This document shows, piece after piece, positions 37,301 to 45,190 of a stretch of DNA of 64,000 nt (position 1 is the first letter of the stretch; the number at the start of each line of letters is the position of its first letter). The translations under genes were made by a program, and so were the position numbers. The DNA comes from UBA10348 sp002469915. GTDB lineage: Bacteria; Bacteroidota; Rhodothermia; Rhodothermales; UBA10348. The DNA lies in contig JAQWHM010000007.1 in the NCBI GenBank assembly GCA_029249345.1, positions 1-64,000 of the forward strand. Reading direction: 5' to 3'. The notes under the pieces are model-generated. The model made no database searches. It was not told the origin of the DNA and saw nothing but the letters and a program-made list of their open reading frames with translations.

Positions 37301-37386
37301 CGCTGTGGTCCAGAGCATCCTGCCACGAATACGAGCAATCCAATTACAATCCGCTTGTTCATTTGCCGTCGATGTTGATTATGCAT
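34372..37386 (-). CDS. Modular lipoprotein: N-acetylmuramoyl-L-alanine amidase with golvesin-like and FN3 domains
   Basis: The 1004-residue protein has a lipobox VAGC (about 20-23). An amidase_3-type catalytic core carries HIAIWPSHGWYYE (zinc His), GAYVHIPRERD, the later AFHTDAG (zinc His) and PGVLLELLSHQNFAD (catalytic Glu). A golvesin/Xly-like beta domain (about 290-395, ATGRYAVYVAFG) is inserted inside the core. An FN3-like module follows (about 635-710), then a long C-terminal region with a class I amidotransferase-like feel (VDLILGEEKTT, VIVTGAHVASDL). It is likely to strip stem peptides from peptidoglycan in the periplasm. The ATG at 37386 follows the upstream TAG directly; 37362 is an alternative start. 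Confidence 0.82.
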   Translation of the reverse strand: MHNQHRRQMNKRIVIGLLVFVAGCSGPQRLVNVDALSAEEAGMIAEERFTIALNGCLDRSETCGFRLDPGSKTDTVKVDQVKHQIHAELNDAFGQQAFREETINKFEQVVRRALGEAFQDYDLKMSAMGIPLKDLVPNVYRSGDRDVSRMPASPDEKARLTTDLSKLWRADAQLSGRHIAIWPSHGWYYETRLDRWEWQRARLFQTVEDLFPMSFVVPYLMPMLEGAGAYVHIPRERDVQTHEVVVDFDSEKAESNRYLEIGEKDFAWKKAEKPGYRHFESLGAVNPFEEGTYRVSTTDTVSSAMVSWNPDFAATGRYAVYVAFGKEEEATRDARYTVHHLGGATTISVNQQMAGGTWVYLGHFDFMKGSRPESGRVELSNVSSDPGKIISADVVRFGGGMGSVERGGMTSGRPRFTEGARYYMQFAGMPDALVYNVTEDLNDYVDDYRGRAEWVNYLVGAPFGPNKNRDQVGLNVPVDLSLAFHTDAGITQNERTIGTLMIYSSTGAVGDKTFPDGQSRVANRDLGDIMQTTIVDDLRAKYDPNWNRRAIWDRDYSEAVRPNVPGVLLELLSHQNFADMKFGLDPRFRFDVARSVYKSMAYFLADQHGYEPVIQPLPVSHLRTEWIDSGKLKVSWEAVMDPLESSAAPDAYVVYVARDEGSYAPGQWVRENHFVLDEIEAGVVYRFRVAGVNAGGESMPSEEVAAGQPFGAQEGPTVMVIAGFDRISAPAVLEYGSFRGFADFEDEGVADGMDLSYVGRQYDFDSQSPWLDDDAPGHGASYSTQETQVLTGNTFNYPAIHGDAILASGYSFATSSDEAIEEGLVRLEAYPFVDLILGEEKTTTGPGMLTDFQAVSPEMQKMLIDYSGAVIVTGAHVASDLAGSGASEEAKDFAEDRLSFTWRTDHAVEVGHTYGIGAFENLGEIWFNTDPTADIYRVESPDALEPAEGAQILLRYGDNNMSAMIGRSGTSGVVVAGFPFETVIGGRSVRIELMQSMLNYLSNN

Positions 37387-38940
37387 CTAATTCCTCAAGA
37401 GGCCTACGGGAACGCTGGTAACTCCTAGGCGCCCAACCGTATTAACGACAACACCCAACACGTCATCTTCCACTGCAATAGTCCGGTTCCACCCAGGAAG
37501 GATACGTGTTTCCCAACCAGCGCTTGTTTTAATTCGGACCGTCCAAGCCCGCACTTCGGTATCATCTCCTGGCTCAATCGACATATAACCCCGGTTTCCG
37601 AGGGAGTGATACTCCAAAAGAGGTTTGTTTGGCGTTGATACGCCCAGCCAATGTGTTGCCGGAACCAGAGCAGGCTCTGCATATAGAGACTTGGCTAAAT
37701 CCTTACCCATGCCGTGCTTTGCCGGCATGATGGCCCGCATCGAAAAATGCACATTCCCAGTCGCGCCCGGCACCGAACGCGTATGAGCAACCTGGCGCAC
37801 CAACTCATTGTTCTCCCAATGCGAGTTTCCTTCAAGAATAACACGACTAGTGAAAATTCCGGGCCAAATATGACGATTCTGGTCATTCTCACTAATCCAC
37901 CAATCAAGCAGATCCGGGTAGGGTTGCCCACTACTTTCCATGGCCCAATAAAGCTGCGGCGTATAATAATCGACCCATCCACGGTTTAGCCATTTTCGGG
38001 CATCTGCATACAAATTCTCGTGCTGATTAAATCCCGTTACGTTTTCCGGATATCCTGGCTGCCAGATCCCAAAGGGAGATATTCCGAATAGTACCCAGGA
38101 TTTGGTTTCCTTGATTCTGCTGTACACTCGCTGTATAAAATCGTCCACATTACGACGGCGCCAATCTGATCGACTAAGCCCGTCTCCGTACAAATTGTAA
38201 AAGGATGAATCAGGAAAGTCTATCCTGTTTCCTTGGTCATCATTAGCGGGGTAGGGATAAAAATAATCATCCATGTGAACCCCGTCGATATCATACCGGC
38301 GTACGACGTCTAAAATTACATCCAACGAGTGCTGTGCGATATCCGGTGAGCCTGGATCCATCCATTTTTGGGTTCCATACTCGTGTACTGCCTCTGGAAA
38401 ACGGCTCAAGACGTGAGAATCATCAAGTGTACCCGAGGCCGTTGGGTGGGCTGCCCGATACGGGTTGAGCCAAACATGCAGCTCGATGCCCCTGCGATGA
38501 GCTTCTTCAACAGCAAAAGAGAGCGGGTCGTAAAAAGGATCTGGTGCTACCCCCTGCTCACCGCTCAAATAGTAGGACCAAGGTTCTAATTCCGAGCTAT
38601 AGAGCGCATCTGCGGTGGGTCGGATTTGAAATACAATCGCATTTAGACCAAGTCGCATTGCACGATCCATCAAAGTCAACATTTCCTGCTGCTGACTAGC
38701 TGAAGACAAGCCTGGTTCGGAAGGCCAATCAATATTGTCGACGGTAGCCACCCAGGCTGCTCGGAATTCGCGAGGTACCTCCGGTGCTTCATTCACCAAG
38801 GCAACCAAGCGCGGTTCATCACTCACTCCCCACCCAGCAGGACGTTCTACCGGGGAATTCATGCCGCCATAGGGCCCTCCCGAAGAAACACATCCTGAGA
38901 CCAGTACGCTTACCCAAACTGCCCAACTTGCCCGAATCAT
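37387..38940 (-). CDS. GHL10 family glycoside hydrolase lipoprotein (DigH/YddW-like)
   Basis: The 517-residue lipoprotein (LVSGC near 13-17) has the DUF187/GHL10 barrel: REFRAAWVATVDNIDWPS, LGLNAIVFQIRPTADALY, RRGIELHVWLNPYRAAHP, YDIDGVHMDDYFYPYP and WVDYYTPQLYWAM. E. coli DigH (YddW) digests glycan strands that have lost their peptides. The adjacent amidase would create that substrate, and the two coding regions abut (TAG then ATG). A beta-sandwich-like C-terminus of about 100 residues follows the barrel. Confidence 0.9.
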   Translation of the reverse strand: MIRASWAVWVSVLVSGCVSSGGPYGGMNSPVERPAGWGVSDEPRLVALVNEAPEVPREFRAAWVATVDNIDWPSEPGLSSASQQQEMLTLMDRAMRLGLNAIVFQIRPTADALYSSELEPWSYYLSGEQGVAPDPFYDPLSFAVEEAHRRGIELHVWLNPYRAAHPTASGTLDDSHVLSRFPEAVHEYGTQKWMDPGSPDIAQHSLDVILDVVRRYDIDGVHMDDYFYPYPANDDQGNRIDFPDSSFYNLYGDGLSRSDWRRRNVDDFIQRVYSRIKETKSWVLFGISPFGIWQPGYPENVTGFNQHENLYADARKWLNRGWVDYYTPQLYWAMESSGQPYPDLLDWWISENDQNRHIWPGIFTSRVILEGNSHWENNELVRQVAHTRSVPGATGNVHFSMRAIMPAKHGMGKDLAKSLYAEPALVPATHWLGVSTPNKPLLEYHSLGNRGYMSIEPGDDTEVRAWTVRIKTSAGWETRILPGWNRTIAVEDDVLGVVVNTVGRLGVTSVPVGLLRN

Positions 38941-38943
38941 AAT

Positions 38944-39414
38944 CTACTTCACGTTTATGCTATAGTGATCGAACTCCGTATCTAGGCTCCAGCCCAAATC
39001 CTCATACACTGACTTGGCCGGGGCATTGTCTTTTGCCGTTGCAAGCTCCAGACCAGCAGCTCCCGTACTCTTAGCGAAATCGGTGGCCGCCTCCATAAGA
39101 TGATGCCCGACACCCTTTTTGCGATGTGCCGGGTCAACAAACAAATCGTTTAATAACCAGATCGATCTCATCCGAACGGAGGAAAAAAGGGGATATAGCT
39201 GAGTGAAGCCCATGCCTTGTCCACGTTCGTCCTCTGCAATCAAAATCACGGACTCATCATAGGAAAGTCGCTCGTTTAAAAAGTGCTCGGCGCTTTGTAC
39301 ATCTGACGCCTGCTTGTAGAACACCCTGTATCCGTCAAACAAGCGCGTCAACTCAATAAGGTCCTCGATCGAAGCGCGTCGCACCTGAACTCCACTAAAT
39401 TCGGTATCTTTCAT
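38944..39414 (-). CDS. GNAT family N-acetyltransferase
   Basis: From the ATG at 39414 the protein has 156 residues of GNAT fold: VRRASIEDLIELTRLFDGY, MGFTQLYPLFSSV, SIWLLNDLFVDPAHRKKGVG (acetyl-CoA loop RKKGVG), and AKDNAPAKSVYEDLGW. The substrate is unknown. It starts the minus-strand peptidoglycan group, three bases before the DigH-like gene, so co-transcription is nearly certain; whether it acts on wall components is a guess. Upstream in-frame codons to 39507 add no conserved sequence. Confidence 0.9.
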   Translation of the reverse strand: MKDTEFSGVQVRRASIEDLIELTRLFDGYRVFYKQASDVQSAEHFLNERLSYDESVILIAEDERGQGMGFTQLYPLFSSVRMRSIWLLNDLFVDPAHRKKGVGHHLMEAATDFAKSTGAAGLELATAKDNAPAKSVYEDLGWSLDTEFDHYSINVK

Positions 39415-39525
39415 CTTTCTTTCGTGCTGTATCTTCTGCCGTGCTCGTTGGCCCATGCAAACATCACTTTGCTGCGCTGAAGATACACGAATCTGACCCG
39501 CTTTCACAGGTTAACCCATGCCAAT

Positions 39526-40323
39526 GTGCACGATCGATTGACATCCCGTATTCGATTATATATCGGACTCGTTTTGCTCCTGACGCTCTTCCAGTCAGGT
39601 TCCGTTCAGGCACAGTCCACTGAGGATCCTGTGCGATTTGTGCTGTGGCTAAAGAATGATGTCCAGGCCGTACCCAAGGCACTACTTCATACCCCCGGAG
39701 TGCGGCTCATCGGGTCTGCTACCGCGATCGTAGTTTTAGCTCGTTGGGATAGGCAAATCTCAAAAAACGCCTTGAAATGGCGGAAAAAAGAACTTATGCG
39801 CGTGATAGAGGAAATGGGAGATGCTAACTCGGTCCGTCCTCTTGCCATCTTCTTATTCACCGGCTCGCTTTTCTCGAGAAGTCATCGATTTCAGGATGCA
39901 GCGTTCACCAGCCTCGAATCGTTGATTATGGCCAATGTACTGACCAACGCCTTGAAGTTTAGTTTCGGCCGTCAAAGACCCTTTCAGACCGATCAACCGG
40001 ACGTCTTCAAACCGTTTGGCGGTGGCTTCTCGTTCCCAAGTGGTCATGCTACGACGGCGTTCGCCTTCGTCACACCTTGGGTTCTTTATTACCCTGGAAT
40101 CGCATCCGGTACATTGGCTGTATTGGCCGCTGGTACGGCCTTTTCCCGCGTTCCACTCAAATATCATTGGCCCAGCGATGTCCTAGCTGGGGCCCTCGTG
40201 GGAGCAACCACCTCAGCATGGCTTGTCCGTCGTCATACCCGTCGCGGTTCGGAGAATCCAACGGCATCCCGTTTTAAGCCTGTAATCGGACCAACTGGAT
40301 TTTCCCTTACAGTATCTTTTTAG
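39526..40323 (+). CDS. Membrane-associated PAP2 family phosphatase
   Basis: The GTG-started 265-residue protein has a signal/anchor (about 10-30). The three phosphatidic-acid-phosphatase motifs are KFSFGRQRP (about 145-153), FPSGHAT and SRVPLKYHWPSDV, with the catalytic His and Asp. Such enzymes remove phosphate from phosphatidate, undecaprenyl-PP or lipid A on the outer face of the membrane. The start is divergent from the acetyltransferase with 111 bases between. A TTG at 39538 is an alternative start. Confidence 0.9.
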   Translation: MHDRLTSRIRLYIGLVLLLTLFQSGSVQAQSTEDPVRFVLWLKNDVQAVPKALLHTPGVRLIGSATAIVVLARWDRQISKNALKWRKKELMRVIEEMGDANSVRPLAIFLFTGSLFSRSHRFQDAAFTSLESLIMANVLTNALKFSFGRQRPFQTDQPDVFKPFGGGFSFPSGHATTAFAFVTPWVLYYPGIASGTLAVLAAGTAFSRVPLKYHWPSDVLAGALVGATTSAWLVRRHTRRGSENPTASRFKPVIGPTGFSLTVSF

Positions 40324-40419
40324 ACCCGTTGAACCTGCTGTACAGACGCGAACATACATTAGGGATCGACTCATGTGATAGAGGTGCATGTAGTGAATTA
40401 ACGGATCAGCTGTTTTCTT

Positions 40420-41346
40420 TTAGCCAACAGTTGATCGAATAGAAGCAATATGCTCAGGCCCTGTGCGGCAACAGCCACCAATAAGGCGAGCTCCTTTCTG
40501 GAACCACTCCCCTGCCATGATGCCGCAGGATGCTGGGTCGCCTGTACCGTGCCAGGTCTTAGTATCCGCGTGGTAGACCTCTCCTGAGTTAGGATACACG
40601 GCTATGTATTTTTCCGTGCCTGCGGTAGTGATTTCATTAATTAAGGGACTCACTAAGGCGGGTGGCACGCAATTGATGCCGATAGCTTCGATTTGTGAGT
40701 ATGTGTTTACTAGCTCTGTACACTCCTTGATGGGCGTGCCACCCGCAACATGGGTTTCATCTCGGCACTGAAAACTGATCCAAGCTGGTTTATCCGTGCT
40801 TTCACCTAGTACATCAAGTACGATTCGGGCCTCTCGAATACTTGGAATGGTTTCAAATGCGATAATATCTGCTTCCGAATCAGCAAGGAGGCGAAGACGC
40901 GTGGCATGAAAGTCACGCATAACGGAGTCCTCCACCTCATATTTTCCGGTGTATTCAGATCCATCGGCTAAATAAGCCCCATAAGGCCCGATACTCGCCG
41001 AGACGAGCGGTCGAATTCGATCAGGGTGCTCTCGGCTGAAGATATTTCGTTCTTCAATTGCGAGCGAGACGGAGAAACGCATTAACTCCCGTGCTTGAAA
41101 AACGGAGAATCCAGCTGCAGTTAGCCCCTCTTCGCTGGCTTGATAACTTGCTGTCGCGATACAATCCGCACCAGCATGCAGATAATCGCGATAGACCTCG
41201 CGAATCAGATCTGGCTTTTCTGCCAGCAACTTAGCGGACCACAGATGATGGTTTAAATCTGCGCCCTTTCGCTCTAGTTCAGTCGCGAGCCCACCATCGA
41301 GAATAAGTACCCCGTTTCGCTCAAGAAATGGTTTAAGAATCGACAT
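40420..41346 (-). CDS. mmuM: Homocysteine S-methyltransferase
   Basis: The 308-residue barrel begins ILDGGLATELERKG and has ASYQAS, AFETIPSI, AIGINCVPP (first zinc Cys) and GGCCRTGPEHI (the two C-terminal zinc Cys). This is the S-methylmethionine-dependent type (MmuM), which methylates homocysteine to methionine and recycles S-methylmethionine. No mmuP permease is adjacent. The start codon is the first Met of the conserved N-terminus. Confidence 0.93.
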   Translation of the reverse strand: MSILKPFLERNGVLILDGGLATELERKGADLNHHLWSAKLLAEKPDLIREVYRDYLHAGADCIATASYQASEEGLTAAGFSVFQARELMRFSVSLAIEERNIFSREHPDRIRPLVSASIGPYGAYLADGSEYTGKYEVEDSVMRDFHATRLRLLADSEADIIAFETIPSIREARIVLDVLGESTDKPAWISFQCRDETHVAGGTPIKECTELVNTYSQIEAIGINCVPPALVSPLINEITTAGTEKYIAVYPNSGEVYHADTKTWHGTGDPASCGIMAGEWFQKGARLIGGCCRTGPEHIASIRSTVG

Positions 41347-41419
41347 CGATGCCTGTCATGAGGTGAAATAAAATACCTAAGTAGTACCCAAAATGACGCA
41401 TTTTAAGCATATATAAGGC

Positions 41420-42361
41420 CTACCAAGAAGCACGTTCAAGGCGATCCAAAAGGGCCTTACCTATTCCTTCTACTGAAGGACGCATGCAGTGGATGGTTGT
41501 GATACCTGCTCGTTCCGCATCTCGAAAGAATGAAAAAACGTGTTTAGCATAATCAGCTTCATCCTCTGCTAAGTATTCGAGCAAGCATCCTGTGGGTTTT
41601 GAAACACCGATAAATGCGCTTTGCTCAGGCTGGATGATCTCAGATCTATCGGAAACAAGGTAGACGGAAGCATTCGGTTGATAGTGTCGGTACCGGGTTC
41701 CAGGACTTCGGCCCAGCGCTTCCGCTGCTGATTCGGCTATACCGACATCAGGGCAGACCAATTGAAGATCCTCGAGGGTCACACTACCTGGCCTCAGAAT
41801 AACAGGGGATGAGCCGGTGCAGTCTAGGACAGTGGATTCAATCCCCAGCCTCGTTGCCGCTGAGCGAAGGATTATGTCAACTTTTCCGTCCAGATCCGCT
41901 TGAACGTCTTCCCAGCGTGTCGTACTCGGCCTACCAGATGAATTAGCAGAAGGCGCAGCCACTGGCGAACCCAGGCTTGCTATTAATTCAAGCGCAACCG
42001 GGTGATCGGGCATACGCACTCCGACGGTATCTAGACCTGCCGTAAGCTGATCTAAGACATCAGGTTGCCGGGGAAGTACCAGCGTGAGAGGACCTGGGAA
42101 AAAGGCATCGACTAGATCTTGCGCATAGGCCGGCACGGTCCTCGCCAATGTGCCAATCCATTCTGGAGAAGCAATATGGGCAATAAGTGGGTTGTCCGAG
42201 GGACGTCCCTTGGCTTCAAAAATAGAAGCAAGAGCCTTTGCATTAGACGCATCAGCGCCCAGACCAAACACGGTTTCGGTTGGAAAGGCGACCAATCCCC
42301 CACGTTTCAGGCAACTTGCCGCAGCAGGAATATCACTTGATATATGGGTTGTGCGTCGCAT
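41420..42361 (-). CDS. tsaC: Threonylcarbamoyl-AMP synthase (Sua5/YrdC, long form)
   Basis: The 313-residue product combines the YrdC domain (GGLVAFPTETVFGLGADA, KGRPSDNPLIAHI, FFPGPLTLVLP, VGVRMPDHP, SPVAAPSANSSGRPS) with the smaller Sua5 C-terminal domain. This is the archaeal/eukaryal-like long version also seen in many bacteria. It makes threonylcarbamoyl-AMP from threonine, bicarbonate and ATP for t6A synthesis, feeding the TsaBDE complex. The ATG at 42361 shares its A with the stop of the upstream deacetylase (TGATG), and I prefer it to 42370. Confidence 0.95.
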   Translation of the reverse strand: MRRTTHISSDIPAAASCLKRGGLVAFPTETVFGLGADASNAKALASIFEAKGRPSDNPLIAHIASPEWIGTLARTVPAYAQDLVDAFFPGPLTLVLPRQPDVLDQLTAGLDTVGVRMPDHPVALELIASLGSPVAAPSANSSGRPSTTRWEDVQADLDGKVDIILRSAATRLGIESTVLDCTGSSPVILRPGSVTLEDLQLVCPDVGIAESAAEALGRSPGTRYRHYQPNASVYLVSDRSEIIQPEQSAFIGVSKPTGCLLEYLAEDEADYAKHVFSFFRDAERAGITTIHCMRPSVEGIGKALLDRLERASW

Positions 42362-43773
42362 CATTTCCAAGAATCCAGCGCACCCTCTAACGCTTTCATC
42401 CCTCCCTCCTGTCGAACGGTTTCGTCTAGGGTAGCTTCAAAGTGCGCTCCCCATCCCGGGTAATCCAATTCATCCCACAACGTATTGTGCCACAAGCCGA
42501 CAAATACACCACCAAAATCCGCGCAGGTATGTATGAGTTTCCGAGTATAATCGATGGCTTCTGAGGGGCTCAAATTCATCCGATTGAATAGCGCCGATTC
42601 CATTACAGACAGCGGCATTTCCCACACATCCAGCTCCACATCTTCCACCGGGTTAAAAAGAGGGAACGGCAGGCAGGTAGCATGGCGGAATCCGCATTGA
42701 GTTGCGAAACCAAGCGAAGAGTCGATCTTAAAACCCGCCTGAGCTATCAAATAGGCCGATTTCGGGTGCTGATACCTCAGGTAATGCGAACGATGGACCG
42801 TGGTGCGCCTCATCATCACGTTGTCCAATTTGGTTTTCTCTTGCTCTAATTGAACCGAGCTCAGAAACGTGTGGTATGACGGATGGAGACCGATGCCAAA
42901 ACCAGCTCGTTGCAGCAAAATGCGTTGCTCCAACATGAACGAATTCTTCAGGTCATAGGAGACATCGCGGAGCCCACGTCCGCCGGACTTTAAAAAGTAG
43001 GTGGCACTTCCATTTCGTGCTTCGACTTCCGAACGCATTCGGTTCATAGCATTCCGGAAGGGGTCATCGGTCGTAATAAGAGAAGCCACTGCCCTCATCG
43101 TGCGCCCAATACGGTGCGGAATCGATTCCTTATTCTGATTTAAAATGGACCGATCAAGCACTTCTCGTTTGTAGATTCCCGGGCGCCATTTACGATCATA
43201 GTCAATATCATGCGTGGGACAGCACATCCAAGAATCTGCTCCCCAGGTCTTGCGCTCGAGTATGGCTCCTTTTGATTTGAGCTTGGTTGCCACAATGAGC
43301 CGCATCCAATCCACGGTGGGTTGCGCAGCCAAGTTGAGGGCAGACTGAATGGAGCATTCAAAAGGAAAGCGCCCATGCTCATCACACTTCTTCGTGTGGA
43401 CCTCCTGCCATCCTGAAAGGAAATAAAAAACACCCGCAACTGGATCAAAGCTGAAATCACCGCTGCTTTCAAATAACACTGGAATGCGTTCATCTTCTAC
43501 GCGCAGATATCTTTTTACGATCGGCAAGGGTTGATGTCCTTCAAAAAAAGACATCGTTTCGGGCTTCAGCGTAAAGGAAGCCGTTACGCCTTGGACTGGT
43601 TTGGGGTCAATGCCGTAGTAAACGGTAAATGAACCTGACGGAGCCTTATCGACCTCCTGCAATTGCACCCTGAACGGCAAAAACAACATGCGAAGCCCGT
43701 ACAAAGCTCGTTTGCGGAATACGTCCGGTACGTCCAGAATGAAATGTATTGTTTCCAATGCGTGCTGCGGCAA
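42361..43773 (-). CDS. Polysaccharide deacetylase-like protein with DUF7033-type N-terminus
   Basis: The 470-residue protein has a Bacteroidota-type N-terminal region (about 1-180). A NodB-like core follows with CCPTHDIDYD (metal Asp pair, about 211-220) and GFGIGLHPSYHT (the two histidines). A C-terminal stretch ends FVGLWHNTLWDELDYPGW. Such enzymes deacetylate surface polysaccharide or peptidoglycan sugars. No signal peptide is visible, so the substrate may be a cytoplasmic or lipid-linked precursor. It is translationally coupled to tsaC. Confidence 0.82.
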   Translation of the reverse strand: MPQHALETIHFILDVPDVFRKRALYGLRMLFLPFRVQLQEVDKAPSGSFTVYYGIDPKPVQGVTASFTLKPETMSFFEGHQPLPIVKRYLRVEDERIPVLFESSGDFSFDPVAGVFYFLSGWQEVHTKKCDEHGRFPFECSIQSALNLAAQPTVDWMRLIVATKLKSKGAILERKTWGADSWMCCPTHDIDYDRKWRPGIYKREVLDRSILNQNKESIPHRIGRTMRAVASLITTDDPFRNAMNRMRSEVEARNGSATYFLKSGGRGLRDVSYDLKNSFMLEQRILLQRAGFGIGLHPSYHTFLSSVQLEQEKTKLDNVMMRRTTVHRSHYLRYQHPKSAYLIAQAGFKIDSSLGFATQCGFRHATCLPFPLFNPVEDVELDVWEMPLSVMESALFNRMNLSPSEAIDYTRKLIHTCADFGGVFVGLWHNTLWDELDYPGWGAHFEATLDETVRQEGGMKALEGALDSWK

Positions 43774-43836
43774 TGAAGCGACGTTAATGAATTGCGCGAT
43801 GTTAACTGCAATTAGGTATTTTCAATAGTACGAAAC

Positions 43837-45147
43837 ATGCGAAAGACATCCTCGGCTCGAATGGCAATGAACGGACGCTTCAAAATCTTTTCCGACCCTG
43901 TGCATGGATTTATTTCCATTCCGCGCGGACTGGTCTTGGATCTAGTCGCTTCACCAGAGGTGCAGCGACTCCGACGAATCCGCCAGCTAGGTATTGGCCA
44001 CATGGTCTTTCCGGGTGCAGAGCACTCTCGATTCGGGCATGCACTTGGGGCGATGGCTCTCATGCACGATGCGCTGTCCTCTTTATCAGAGAAAGGAACA
44101 GACATTTCGGCCGAAGAAATTCAGGCCGCCCAGATTGCAGCGCTACTTCATGACGTAGGCCACGGACCCTTCTCTCATACGCTTGAACATGAGTTACTCA
44201 CTGATTTTAATCATGAGCAAATGAGTCGTGCGTTACTGGCCCGCTTGAACCGCCGATTTGGGGGGCAACTCGAAATGGCACTCGCGATGTTCGATGATAC
44301 CTATGAGCGATGTTGGTTCAATGATCTAATATCGAGCCAATTAGACATGGATCGTCTGGACTATCTGCGTAGAGACTCCTACTACACGGGTGTTGTAGAA
44401 GGACGAGTTGGAGTAGGGCGCATTATTAAGACGCTACGGGTTCATCCTGGCTCTACCCCTAGTGATGATAGAATTGTAGTCGAAGCCAAAGGCTCCTATG
44501 CGGTGGAAAACTTCCTGATTGCACGCCGCTTGATGTATTGGCAGGTATATCTGCACAAAACCGTGCTCTCTGGGGACTTATTACTGCGCAGCGTTATTAG
44601 ACGGGTTCGAAAGCATTTGGCAGAAGGTCAGGACCAGATCGTTGCCGGTGCCTCTGAGTCTTTTCTGTACTTCCTCCGAAATGGATATACCGGAGCCGAT
44701 GTTCATCAGGCCGAGGTCCAGAATCACTATGTCGCACTTGATGATACCGATATTATTTACAGCTTAAAGATCTGGCAAAACAGCTCTGACTCTGTGCTAG
44801 CCGACCTTGCCCAGCGCATGCTAGAACGAAATTTCTTCCGAGTGGATTACCGAATAGACGACGATCGATTTGCTTCTGGATCAATGAAAGAAAAAATTGG
44901 CGCCTATCTCCTCAAAGCCGGACTTTCAGATACGTCCTCAGTGGAAGAAGACGTTTCCTACTACCTACACCGCTCACAATCCACGCATGAAGCCTACGAT
45001 GCTACAGAGAATACGATTGGTGTTCTGAACCGATTTGGACGGATCGATGAGCTGTCCATTTCGGATGACGTGGGAGTGGTATCCGGTCTCGCACAAAGAC
45101 AGACCCGACCCTTCATCTGCTTCCCAAAAGAAGTAGATTCTCACTAG
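43837..45147 (+). CDS. HD-domain phosphohydrolase (SAMHD1/dNTPase-like)
   Basis: The 436-residue protein contains DPVHGFISIP, VQRLRRIRQLG, the HD signatures HSRFGHALGAMALMHD and AALLHDVGHGPFSHTLEHE (metal His/Asp residues), and a later SSQLDMDRLDYLRRDSYY. This is the architecture of SAMHD1-like HD phosphohydrolases. Substrates are not proven for this bacterial branch; dNTPs or nucleotides are likely. It is divergent from the deacetylase by 63 bases. Confidence 0.9.
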   Translation: MRKTSSARMAMNGRFKIFSDPVHGFISIPRGLVLDLVASPEVQRLRRIRQLGIGHMVFPGAEHSRFGHALGAMALMHDALSSLSEKGTDISAEEIQAAQIAALLHDVGHGPFSHTLEHELLTDFNHEQMSRALLARLNRRFGGQLEMALAMFDDTYERCWFNDLISSQLDMDRLDYLRRDSYYTGVVEGRVGVGRIIKTLRVHPGSTPSDDRIVVEAKGSYAVENFLIARRLMYWQVYLHKTVLSGDLLLRSVIRRVRKHLAEGQDQIVAGASESFLYFLRNGYTGADVHQAEVQNHYVALDDTDIIYSLKIWQNSSDSVLADLAQRMLERNFFRVDYRIDDDRFASGSMKEKIGAYLLKAGLSDTSSVEEDVSYYLHRSQSTHEAYDATENTIGVLNRFGRIDELSISDDVGVVSGLAQRQTRPFICFPKEVDSH

Positions 45148-45190
45148 CAATAATCACGGGTCGTTGGCTCGGCTTTTCCTACATTCGGTC

